A stretch of 64,000 nt of DNA from RI-153 sp963752935. Its GTDB lineage: Bacteria > Chloroflexota > Anaerolineae > Caldilineales > Caldilineaceae. Below are positions 28,260 to 35,400 of this stretch, piece by piece; the stretch's first letter is position 1; every line of letters begins with the position of its first letter. The notes under the pieces were generated by a model. It searched no databases. It worked only from the letters and a program-made list of their open reading frames with translations, and had not been told where the DNA came from. The position numbers were made by a program, and so were the translations under genes. Where the stretch lies: the NCBI GenBank assembly GCA_963752935.1, contig CAVWAL010000008.1, positions 496,001 through 560,000 of the forward strand. The letters are read 5' to 3'.

Positions 28260-28706
28260 CTATTTCACTTCTTCCATACTAAAGCCGCCGTGTACAAATT
28301 CGATCGATTCCATTGAGAGCTCATCGGTTTCAACGTTGAGATCCGGCCCGGTCCACTTAGCGGGAAGCGCACGGACCACACTCCAGCGGTACATGGCTTT
28401 GCCGGACTCGTTGGCCAGTTCAATGGTCACGTTCTTGAATTCAGGTTCAACTTTGCCTGCGCTGACGTTCTTCAGCAGCCAATCCCACAAAGCCAGGTTG
28501 ATGATGCCGCGTTTCAGGGTAATGTTGGTAAATTTCACCCCTTTGGGGAGTTGGTGGACGGAGTCATTGCGCCCGCCCTCAACCAGTGGCTCAAACTCAC
28601 GTTCGACCGTGAGCCCATTACACTCGGTAAATTCCCCGACACCCATCCCGTCGATTGTAACCAGGAAACGCCATGAAAGTGGACGAGAGGAGATCAGTTG
28701 CGCCAT
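28260..28706 (-). CDS. eCIS inner tube protein, gp19 family (third copy)
   Basis: A 148-residue protein from the ATG at 28706, chosen for its GGAGG five bases upstream. It has the tube-protein pattern RFLVTIDGMGVGEFTECNGL, VEREFEPLVEGG, LPKGVKFTNITLKRGI, then WSVVRALPAKWTGPDLN and SIEFVHGGF. Tube paralogues in eCIS differ in whether they build the bulk tube or the rings next to the baseplate. This copy is nearest the DUF4157 and spike genes, so it may be the initiator ring. Its stop codon touches the next start (TAGATG). Confidence 0.9.
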   Translation of the reverse strand: MAQLISSRPLSWRFLVTIDGMGVGEFTECNGLTVEREFEPLVEGGRNDSVHQLPKGVKFTNITLKRGIINLALWDWLLKNVSAGKVEPEFKNVTIELANESGKAMYRWSVVRALPAKWTGPDLNVETDELSMESIEFVHGGFSMEEVK

Positions 28707-28805
28707 GTTACCTCCAGGCAAAGCCAGATCAAGGATCAGGCATAAAGGAGAAGTGAATCAGAACCGTGCACAGTCACCCAAGCAAGAGTCCGGTCGAATG
28801 GTCGA

Positions 28806-29000
28806 TCAGGCCGGCCAGTCATAGCTAGGGGGATGGATGCCCATGCGGTCGCGCTCAATTGAGAGTTCACGCTGAAGTTTTTCGTAGACAAGATCGGCCA
28901 GTTGCTGCAGTTGCTCGGCGCTCAGCTCTTCGATGCGCATTCCGTGCAACGGATCGTCTTCGTCATTTGCATTTCGTTCGCCGCCGTTGGTCCTGCCCAT
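28806..29000 (-). CDS. Small acidic protein with conserved ERDRM tail motif
   Basis: A 64-residue protein between the second and third tube genes. The first 20 residues are polar and acidic. The remainder is helical: RIEELSAEQLQQLADLVYEK, then LQRELSIERDRMG. The pattern LA-x-x-(V/I)-Y followed by L-S-(I/V)-ERDRM recurs at the very C-terminus of the DUF4157 protein at 20987. A common docking or assembly segment is therefore likely. The gene is preserved in frame with normal spacing (20 bp after the tube gene). The function is unknown. Confidence 0.7.
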   Translation of the reverse strand: MGRTNGGERNANDEDDPLHGMRIEELSAEQLQQLADLVYEKLQRELSIERDRMGIHPPSYDWPA

Positions 29001-29020
29001 GGCACCCTCCTCGTTTGGGG

Positions 29021-29500
29021 CTAACCGGCGCGCCGGGTGACACTTTCGTAGACGAGGGTAATTTCATCGAAGGCGAAATCGCTGCTGCCGCTGTCCAGAT
29101 CGGGGCCGGTCACCTTGGATGGCCAGGCCCGAATCAGATCCCAGCGCATGCCAACTTTGGTGTGATTGCGCTCATACAGCAGAATCGAGCAATTTTTGCG
29201 CGCCGTGGAGTAGTTGCCGTTCTCGACTTCCAGATACCAGCTCCAGAAGTAGAGATCGGTGACCAACCCACGTTTGAGCACGATAGGTTCCCATTTGCTG
29301 CGGCCGGGGAACATCTGTGTCTTGGGCTGGAAGTTGGCATCTAGATACTTATGCTCAATGGCCGTACGATCCATGCCCAGCCCACGCACCTCGGTAATCC
29401 ACGCCACGACTTCGCCCTTCACCTGAAAGGCGAAAGGATAGGAAACAAGCGGATCTTTATCCCCTGCGGCTAGTGTCAGCGGTTTTTCGACTCCGGCCAT
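29021..29500 (-). CDS. eCIS inner tube protein, gp19 family (second copy)
   Basis: A 159-residue protein of the contractile-tail tube family: YPFAFQVKGEVVAWITEVRG, VLKRGLVTDLYFWSWYLEVE, ARKNCSILLYERNHTKVG, then AWPSKVTGPDLDSGSSDFAF. It is clearly paralogous to the tube proteins at 32064 and 28260. An AGGAGAG lies about 15 bp before the ATG at 29500, together with a closer GGGGAGA. The gene follows the DUF6760-like frame by 24 bp. It presumably forms one ring type of the inner tube. Confidence 0.9.
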   Translation of the reverse strand: MAGVEKPLTLAAGDKDPLVSYPFAFQVKGEVVAWITEVRGLGMDRTAIEHKYLDANFQPKTQMFPGRSKWEPIVLKRGLVTDLYFWSWYLEVENGNYSTARKNCSILLYERNHTKVGMRWDLIRAWPSKVTGPDLDSGSSDFAFDEITLVYESVTRRAG

Positions 29501-29524
29501 GGCATTTCTCCCCTACTCTCCTGC

Positions 29525-29692
29525 TCATGCGCGCAACGATTCATTGAGCCTGCGATTGATATTGGCAATCTGTTTGACCCAGATCTGCCGCTCCTTATGC
29601 TCCATCGACATGACCTGATCATGCGGCCAATTGAAATGATAGGCAATATAGGCTACCTCCTCGCGCAGGCGATCGAGGGGGTAGCCGGCTAC
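29525..29692 (-). CDS. DUF6760-like tail assembly segment without start codon, probably made by -1 frameshift
   Basis: This 55-codon frame runs from GTA at 29692 to a TGA at 29525. It encodes a conserved-looking segment: YPLDRLREEVAYIAYHFNWP, MEHKERQIWVKQI, then ANINRRLNE. This matches my memory of the small DUF6760 proteins found in eCIS loci. The frame opens after a TGA at 29711-29713 and has no ATG, GTG or TTG before the conserved part. It lies exactly in the -1 frame of the preceding tail-assembly gene, whose last codons are GGG GGG TAG in a G7 run. A slip at G-GGG-GGG would fuse it to that protein (121 + 55 residues). Phage tail-assembly chaperones commonly use such a shift. Confidence 0.7.
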   Translation of the reverse strand, partial: VAGYPLDRLREEVAYIAYHFNWPHDQVMSMEHKERQIWVKQIANINRRLNESLRA

Positions 29693-29698
29693 CCCCCC
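29677..29698 (-). promoter_or_regulatory. Candidate -1 ribosomal frameshift site: G7 slippery run plus palindrome
   Basis: The coding strand reads CT, seven G, then TAG. The G7 (29692-29698) is a perfect slippery heptamer for -1 slippage just before the stop codon of the tail-assembly gene. It overlaps a perfect 20-bp palindrome (29677-29696, GGGGGTAGCC and its complement), which can fold into an 8-bp stem with a CCGG loop. A G7 run is also a common place for sequencing indels, in which case the two frames would simply be fused. Confidence 0.6.
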
Positions 29699-30054
29699 AG
29701 ATCGGCCAGATCAATCGCAAACTGTGCGCCACAATCGGGGCAGGTAACTTGAATCGTCGTTCGTCCTTCTTCGTTGATGGTGCGGTACAACGCTTGCAGA
29801 TAGGCCAGATCGGCGGCGAAGAGATTCTCTACTATCTGAGGTGTGACGGTCTCGAGCGAGCCCAGGCGTGTGATGACGCGCGCCAACAGTGTAATCACAA
29901 GGTAGGCCTGGTTCGAACGGACACGCATATCACGCAGCGGCGCGATCTCGTCCATGGCCGTGGCGAGGCGCATAGTCCCCTTTTTGTGTACGTTGCCATC
30001 GGTATCAATATAACCCATGGGTAAAGTAAACTCGAACTCAGTCTGAAAACTCAT
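29689..30054 (-). CDS. Phage tail assembly (chaperone-like) protein of the eCIS
   Basis: A 121-residue protein. Recognisable parts are FEFTLPMGYIDTDGNVHK at the start, typical of the T4-like/P2 gpE-type tail assembly proteins, and LGSLETVTPQIVENLFAADL in the middle. The C-terminus holds CPDCGAQF, a single CxxC that may be half of a zinc ribbon. It would act in assembly and not be in the mature particle. The gene has its own candidate promoter at 30122-30150 and is followed by the -1 frame described separately. The stop TAG at 29689-29691 directly follows the G7 run. Confidence 0.85.
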   Translation of the reverse strand: MSFQTEFEFTLPMGYIDTDGNVHKKGTMRLATAMDEIAPLRDMRVRSNQAYLVITLLARVITRLGSLETVTPQIVENLFAADLAYLQALYRTINEEGRTTIQVTCPDCGAQFAIDLADLGG

Positions 30055-30227
30055 GAACGAACTCCCATACAGATGGTCAAGGGGTTATTAAAGAAAACAG
30101 TCAGATCAGTGCGTGCGCGTTAGTATATTCGACTGAAGGCGGTAGAGCAAGCATTAGTTCTAGTAGAAATGCAGGGGATCCTGTAATACTTCCGTATTGC
30201 GTACCATTTACCTATGTCAGGATTGTG
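30055..30227 (-). promoter_or_regulatory. Intergenic gap with internal eCIS promoter
   Basis: On the minus strand TTGCTC (30145-30150), a 17-bp spacer and TATACT (30122-30127) form a good candidate promoter, with a leader of about 60 nt before the start at 30054. It would drive the tube, DUF4157, spike and baseplate genes separately from the sheath half of the locus. Confidence 0.5.
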
Positions 30228-30356
30228 CTACGTGAAAACCGTGTGGAACGTGATGGGGGTCGCATCGAGGTACGCAGCAACGTCAACAAAGGGATCTTCG
30301 TCACTGGGGAGCGAACGCAGGTAGCGGGACAACACCGCGAGGTTGCACCAAACGCC
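30228..30356 (-). CDS. Short in-frame ORF directly after the methyltransferase stop
   Basis: Immediately after the TAA of the methyltransferase gene, the same frame stays open for 42 codons and ends at a TAG at 30228. It reads like a protein: NLAVLSRYLRSLPSDEDPF, then VDVAAYLDATPITFHTVF. A GTG codon inside could start it, but there is no clear ribosome site. It could be a read-through tail, a small gene or the remnant of a longer gene. I do not recognise a family. Confidence 0.3.
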   Translation of the reverse strand, partial: GVWCNLAVLSRYLRSLPSDEDPFVDVAAYLDATPITFHTVFT

Positions 30357-31949
30357 TTACCCAATCGCCGCACGCAGTAACTCAACACGACGTTGATAAT
30401 GTTGCCGAATCAAAGATGGCCCGGGCATCGCCAAACCATCCGCTTCTGAGAGCAGAATACGAGCACAGTCTGCCTCACCCAATTGATGGTGACAGACGGC
30501 CATGTTGTATAGCGTCTGAGGCGCATCGCCATAGTATAGCCGTGCCTGTGCGTAATAGAACAACGCCTGCTGCATACGCCCCATTCGCTGAAAAAAGGTC
30601 CCCAGTTCAAAGGGCAAATTAACCCTGTCACCTTGATGAAAGTAGTTTCCCCAAACCAGATCGATCTCGCGGCCGACAGTCTCTTTCTCAGCGTCGCTCA
30701 TACTTTCGACAGACGCGTCCAAGCGCTTGAGGCTGCGCTTGAGCGCCAGGACGTCGTGACGGGTAAAGCGGAACAAGGCGATGATCTCGTTCACGCTTAG
30801 CTCATCGGCGTGGGCGTAGAGCCAGTAGACCAATGTACTGGCATCATCTGGGCCAAAGCGGACAACAGCCTCGTCAAATGCAGACTGCGTAGCCTGTCGG
30901 CATTCAACCGGTTGCGTCATAAAGGCCGAGACACAGAGGCTGCGGTGCAAGCGCGACGGGCGCAAAACGTCTCCGCCCACGGCACGCACGAACTCACCCA
31001 CAGAATGGAAGTTCACCGGCATAGAAAACGCGCCATCGTGTATGCGAAACAGCGGTTCCACATCGGATGATTTCAGTTCCTGCGCGTGGACAAAGCCTCG
31101 ATCGGCACTGATCAGGAGCAGATCTGAACCGGCCAAATCAACGAGTGTGCGGCAACAGCGCAGAGCCCCAATCGGGAAGCGTACGACCTCTCCCTCCAAA
31201 TGATGATACCGCTGCAAAACTTCTTCAATGATCGGGTCATCGTAACAGGCCTCTTCAAGAGGATGATACGAATACTCAAAGTTTAGTCTGGATAGGGTCG
31301 ACCGTTCACGGAAATCTGGATCGCGCTGGTCGGACAAAATGGTGAGGGCGACCTCGAAGAGGTGTCCGTCTTCGATACCGAAGAGATCTTGGGGCAGGCT
31401 GTCGAATAGATAGTTGGCGATGGCGATCAGCGGTTCCGGCGCAGTCGGCGAAAGCACGCGTCCGCTGTTGAGCAGGGTCAGCGAACCGTCCGCAAGGGGA
31501 TCGAAGCAGGCAAAGTCAAGCAGGCCGGCCTTGACAAAGGGCACTAAGGCGCGCTGGTTTCGCCAGCGTTCCACAGTATCGGCGGCAAAGTCGCTCATCA
31601 CGTAGACAAATGGCAGATCGGGCGATGCGCTTTTCTGGCGAAGAGCTTGGTATTGAGTGAGGAAATGAAAACAGAACTCGCCCGAACCGGCGCCTAATTC
31701 GAGGATGACCAACGGCTGAGTGGGAACCCCGTTCTGATCGGCCAGATCTTGCTGGTAGGCCAGGGCGACGCGGGCGTAAGCCGCCGCGATCAGCGGGTTG
31801 GATGTGACATGAAAAGGTATCGTGCTGTCTTTCCACGCATCAAGCGCCTGAGCGCCGTAGTAATCGCGCAAGATCCGCCACAAGAGAGATGCGGACAGAC
31901 GCCGCCCCGACTCGATGATGTACGGCCCATTGCTGCGATCATCACTCAT
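30357..31949 (-). CDS. SAM-dependent methyltransferase (MidA-like) with C-terminal TPR-like region
   Basis: A 530-residue protein between the first tube gene and the tail-assembly gene. The N-terminal half resembles the NDUFAF7/MidA group of methyltransferases: VILELGAGSGEFCFHFL is motif I, FVYVMSDFAADTVERW the second strand, and IAIANYLFDSLPQDLF the motif that follows. MidA enzymes modify protein arginine. The C-terminal 120 residues look like TPR helices (GTFFQRMGRMQQALFYYAQA, LYNMAVCHHQLGEADCAR). No methyltransferase is part of the known eCIS core. An assembly modifier, cargo or toxin are all possible. The start at 31949 has normal spacing to the upstream tube gene. Confidence 0.75.
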   Translation of the reverse strand: MSDDRSNGPYIIESGRRLSASLLWRILRDYYGAQALDAWKDSTIPFHVTSNPLIAAAYARVALAYQQDLADQNGVPTQPLVILELGAGSGEFCFHFLTQYQALRQKSASPDLPFVYVMSDFAADTVERWRNQRALVPFVKAGLLDFACFDPLADGSLTLLNSGRVLSPTAPEPLIAIANYLFDSLPQDLFGIEDGHLFEVALTILSDQRDPDFRERSTLSRLNFEYSYHPLEEACYDDPIIEEVLQRYHHLEGEVVRFPIGALRCCRTLVDLAGSDLLLISADRGFVHAQELKSSDVEPLFRIHDGAFSMPVNFHSVGEFVRAVGGDVLRPSRLHRSLCVSAFMTQPVECRQATQSAFDEAVVRFGPDDASTLVYWLYAHADELSVNEIIALFRFTRHDVLALKRSLKRLDASVESMSDAEKETVGREIDLVWGNYFHQGDRVNLPFELGTFFQRMGRMQQALFYYAQARLYYGDAPQTLYNMAVCHHQLGEADCARILLSEADGLAMPGPSLIRQHYQRRVELLRAAIG

Positions 31950-32063
31950 GTCATCTCAGTTTCTACGCATAGGTGGAGCGCGAAGTTGGGTTACCGCCGC
32001 TGCAACTGCTTGCGCACCTGCCGCCGACGATAACCCAACCTGCATCAATCAATCTCTATCCGC

Positions 32064-32543
32064 TTACTGCTCGCGGTAGAAGCCTTCGTGCACGAATTCG
32101 ATCTCTTCCACACCGAAGTCGCTGCCATCCGATGACAGATCCGGGCCGCTGACCTTTGACGGCCAGGCGTTTAGGAAGTGCCAGGTTCCGATCGGGTTGA
32201 AGCTACGATCGTACATAACGATGGTGCAGTTCTTGCGCGCAGCCTTCATGTCACCCTTTTCGGCCTGTGCGCGCCATTCCCAGATTTTGAGATCGCTGGT
32301 GATGCCGCGTTTGAGGCTTACATTATTGTACTTGAGGATGCCGGGCACCTTTCGTACAAAGGAGTGGCCGTTTTTGTCGACCATCTGCTTTTCCACGACA
32401 TCGTGTTCAGAACCGATGCCGCTGCATTCGGTAAAGTAGCCAACCAGATCGCCGCCCAGTTCCAATGAAAAGTTAAAAACAACTAACGGATCTTCTTCCC
32501 AACCGCTACTACGTTGCGGTGTCAGTGGCGCTTCAGTAGCCAT
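32064..32543 (-). CDS. eCIS inner tube protein, gp19 family (first copy)
   Basis: A 159-residue protein with the tube family signature: FNFSLELGGDLVGYFTECSG, VPGILKYNNVSLKRGITSDL, ARKNCTIVMYDRSFNPIG, AWPSKVSGPDLSSDGSDFGV and EIEFVHEGF. It is encoded directly after the sheath gene, the position of the main tube protein in most eCIS loci, so it is the best candidate for the bulk inner tube. The ATG at 32543 has GGAGG upstream. A stem-loop separates it from the sheath gene. Confidence 0.92.
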   Translation of the reverse strand: MATEAPLTPQRSSGWEEDPLVVFNFSLELGGDLVGYFTECSGIGSEHDVVEKQMVDKNGHSFVRKVPGILKYNNVSLKRGITSDLKIWEWRAQAEKGDMKAARKNCTIVMYDRSFNPIGTWHFLNAWPSKVSGPDLSSDGSDFGVEEIEFVHEGFYREQ

Positions 32544-32645
32544 GAGCTATCCTCCCTCATTCCAATCAGGTGAAAAGTTGATGTCGAACAAACAGTTCAA
32601 GCAAAGTCATCGTGGGTAGCTTTCAACAACAGCTTCCCGATTTTC

Positions 32646-32681
32646 ATGGTAGGGGAACAAGGCTAGTTCATCCCCTACCAT
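32646..32681 (-). promoter_or_regulatory. Hairpin between sheath and tube genes
   Basis: A perfect 10-bp inverted repeat (ATGGTAGGGG and CCCCTACCAT) encloses a 16-nt loop just after the sheath stop codon. On the minus strand it is followed by GAAAATC, not a T-run. It is therefore more likely a processing or mRNA-stabilising element, or a partial attenuator, than a full terminator. Confidence 0.55.
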
Positions 32682-32694
32682 CCTGGATACTCAG

Positions 32695-34326
32695 TTAGGC
32701 AGCTTCGAGTTCAGGCGACCACTGGCTCACCCGGAAGATCACGAACTCGGCGGGCTTCACAGGCGCAATGCCGATCTCAACGATCAAGCGGCCCAGATCA
32801 CGCGATTCCGCCGGATTGGTCTCGGCGTCGCACTTGACGTAGAACGCTTCGCTGGGGGATCCACCATATAGAGCCCCGGCGGACCATTGCGTGACAAGGA
32901 AGGCGCTCACATCGCGGCGAATCATCGCCCACAAACGCGGTTCATTCGGTTCGAAGACGGCCCACTGCGTGCCACCCTCGATGGTCGTCTCGATCATGTT
33001 GAAGAGACGGCGCACCGGAATATAACGCCACAACGCGTTGCTGCTGAGCGTACGGGCACCCCAGATGCGAATGCCTCGCCCCGGGAACGAGCGAATGCAG
33101 TTGACGCCGATGGGGTTCAGGATGTCCTGTTCGCCGCGGGTCACATTGTAAGCCAGGCCGGTGACGCCCTGCACCACTTCGTTGGCCGGTGCCTTGTGGA
33201 CGCCACGCGTGTTGTCGGTGCGAGCCCAAACGCCGGCCACATAGCCCGACGACGGGATCAGCTTGGGCTTGTCGGTCGCCAGATCATTGACTTCAACCCA
33301 CGGGTAGTAGAGAGCGGCGTAGGCGGAATCGAACCCGGTGATATCCTGGCGCCACTGTTTGGCTTCGGTGGGGTTCAAGTTGGGCGGCGCATCCAGGATA
33401 CACATGCGGTCGGACATGCGCTCGCAGTGGGCAACGATGGCAGTCTGCACTGCTTTCACCATTTTGAGATCTAGCTTCTCGCCGGGCATCGTCGTCATCA
33501 AGTCAGGCACAACAATGATGCGAGCATCATCCAGGGCTTCGAGGCCGTCGATGCCGGTGCGGTCGGCAAAGTCACCCTGAAATTCGCTGGTGGTAGGGGC
33601 TGCCAACAGATTCTGTTCGATCTGAAGCGACTGCTGCTGTTCGCTGGGCCAGAGTTCGGCCAAAGGCTTGCTGTCGTCTGGGATCAAGATTTCGATCAAT
33701 TCAGACGCCTTGTTGTTGCGATAGGCCACTTTGGCTTTTTTGCCGCTGGGATCGTCTTCCAGCGCTTGCAGGCGTACTTCTTTGTTCACTTCTTTGACCT
33801 GCCAGCCACCTGTGCTGGACTGCTTCTCAACGATCACGTCGAACGGTTTCAGCTCTTCGCCGTCCTCCGCCTCAGCGTCGCCATCTTCACCCGGCAAGGC
33901 AACCACCGGCGAAGCGGCAATGCGCACCCGATAGCTCATGCCATCGAAGCCCGACTTGCGAAACTTCACCAGCAGGGGGCTTTCGCCATTGCCATTGAGC
34001 AACGCTGCTTGCGCCGGCGGAATGGTGCGCAGACTGACGACGTAGCATTTGGTGCCACCGTTCTGGAAGAACCCATAAACTGACTGGGGCAGAACGGCGC
34101 CGTCTACAAAACCGCCAAAGCTTTCGCGATACTGGCTCCAGTTGGTTACGTAGGTGGGCTTGTTGAGCAGGTTAGAAATAACCTTCTCACCATCAACAGT
34201 ACGCACCTCTTCGGCCCGCTCACTAAAGCCAACAAAGACAGCGGTCGACGTGTTGGTTGCTTCCAGGGGGCGAGGACCTCGATCAATTTCCTCGACGAAT
34301 ACACCTGGCGATAAATATTCCGGCAT
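32695..34326 (-). CDS. eCIS contractile sheath protein (phage tail sheath family)
   Basis: A 543-residue protein. The N-terminus LSPGVFVEEIDRGPRPLEA and STAVFVGFSERAEE is diagnostic of eCIS and phage tail sheaths. The C-terminal core carries YYPWVEVNDLATDKPKLIPS, YVAGVWARTDNTRGVHKAPA, GIRIWGARTLS, YIPVRRLFNMIETTI and the final APVKPAEFVIFRVSQW. The central part (residues about 110-240) is an inserted, charged domain exposed on the sheath surface. Only one sheath gene is present, whereas Afp and PVC have three paralogues, as in simpler eCIS types. The gene is preceded by a GAGGAGG ribosome site. Confidence 0.95.
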   Translation of the reverse strand: MPEYLSPGVFVEEIDRGPRPLEATNTSTAVFVGFSERAEEVRTVDGEKVISNLLNKPTYVTNWSQYRESFGGFVDGAVLPQSVYGFFQNGGTKCYVVSLRTIPPAQAALLNGNGESPLLVKFRKSGFDGMSYRVRIAASPVVALPGEDGDAEAEDGEELKPFDVIVEKQSSTGGWQVKEVNKEVRLQALEDDPSGKKAKVAYRNNKASELIEILIPDDSKPLAELWPSEQQQSLQIEQNLLAAPTTSEFQGDFADRTGIDGLEALDDARIIVVPDLMTTMPGEKLDLKMVKAVQTAIVAHCERMSDRMCILDAPPNLNPTEAKQWRQDITGFDSAYAALYYPWVEVNDLATDKPKLIPSSGYVAGVWARTDNTRGVHKAPANEVVQGVTGLAYNVTRGEQDILNPIGVNCIRSFPGRGIRIWGARTLSSNALWRYIPVRRLFNMIETTIEGGTQWAVFEPNEPRLWAMIRRDVSAFLVTQWSAGALYGGSPSEAFYVKCDAETNPAESRDLGRLIVEIGIAPVKPAEFVIFRVSQWSPELEAA

Positions 34327-34462
34327 GGTTCCTCCTCAGCAAAAGTGTCGTGTGGATATCAAAATGAAAACAGGTAACATGGTAAAAAGGGCTTCTTGTG
34401 GACCTTGTGACTCGTCTCCGGGCTGCGGCTGTCCTTTCCAAACAGGTGGATTGAGTGGTGGG

Positions 34463-35353
34463 TCAATGTTCTGACCTGATATCGTATTCTTCCGACGGCA
34501 CCTGGATGGTACGGAGAACAGGTTCTCGGTCCGCAACTTCCAGACGCAGGGTGTAACTACCTGTACGAAGGTTGCCGATGACAAAGCGTCCCTCGGCGTC
34601 GATAGGAACGTCTCGCTCCAGCTCAACCAGCACCAGCCTGGCATCTTCGACCGCGGCGCCGATGTCGACAACACCGCCTACCGTCCACAATCGGTTGAGC
34701 GTCGAATCAGTTTCATCGCCGGCCTCAACGCCGCGGTGACCAGACCCGTTACCGCCGGCATGCCGTTGCCAGCGCATCGACTGGACCTGCATATCCACCA
34801 CACGCAATTCACGAGTTCGCACCACCGGTACGAGGACCGGCATGTAGGGATTGAGCGTTAACGTGGCCACCAGTGTCAGTACCGGGCGGAGTTCGTTATC
34901 GAGCACGCCCCAGATCTCGGTTGGGTTGAGTGGGTGATCATATTGCGACACGGCCAGCAGAATGGCACGGCTTTGCTCACTCAACGACCCTGTCATCAGA
35001 CTGGCAGGCAACGTACCGTGACGCAGCAGCCCCAGCATCGTGCGGCTAAGCAGACGGTGTTCATCATCGATCTCACTGGCCCAGGCGGTGATCATATAGT
35101 GCAGATCAACACGCGATTCGGGGCGTTGAATCAACGCCTCAGCACGCGCCGGGTCCACGCTGTGACGCTGTGTTCGACTGCGCAACGTCGTATTTTCGCG
35201 GACGTCATACAGAAAAACGTTGAGTGTTGGGCGGTTCAGACGGGCCGACCACTCTCGTTTTGGTTGCTCAAAAGCAATCTCCACCTCGTTGTTACGGATG
35301 GGAATCTCCTGAATCAACAATTTACGCAGCGCTTCATCGAATTCGTCGAACAT
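34463..35353 (-). CDS. DUF4255 tube/sheath terminator protein with C-terminal Ig-like domain (Afp16-like)
   Basis: A 296-residue protein. Residues 1-190 are DUF4255: LRKLLIQEIPIRNNEVEIAF, RPTLNVFLYDVRENTTLRS, HYMITAWASEIDDEHRLL, and ILLAVSQYDHPLNPTEIWGV. DUF4255 proteins cap the particle and stop tube growth. The last 90 residues are a carboxypeptidase-regulatory-like Ig domain (IDAEGRFVIGNLRTGSYTLR), an addition seen in some DUF4255 proteins. It lies between the ATPase and the sheath gene, the common order. Confidence 0.9.
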   Translation of the reverse strand: MFDEFDEALRKLLIQEIPIRNNEVEIAFEQPKREWSARLNRPTLNVFLYDVRENTTLRSRTQRHSVDPARAEALIQRPESRVDLHYMITAWASEIDDEHRLLSRTMLGLLRHGTLPASLMTGSLSEQSRAILLAVSQYDHPLNPTEIWGVLDNELRPVLTLVATLTLNPYMPVLVPVVRTRELRVVDMQVQSMRWQRHAGGNGSGHRGVEAGDETDSTLNRLWTVGGVVDIGAAVEDARLVLVELERDVPIDAEGRFVIGNLRTGSYTLRLEVADREPVLRTIQVPSEEYDIRSEH

Positions 35354-35400
35354 TCTCTTCCCTGGCTCGCCAGTCTCAGACGTTGGTTGTTATCTGTCCG

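Noticed and set aside
30202..30380. Plus-strand GTG frame starting near 30225 (MLRENRVERDGG...)
   Set aside because: Short and without a ribosome site. The minus-strand reading of the same bases is more protein-like and in frame with the gene next to it.
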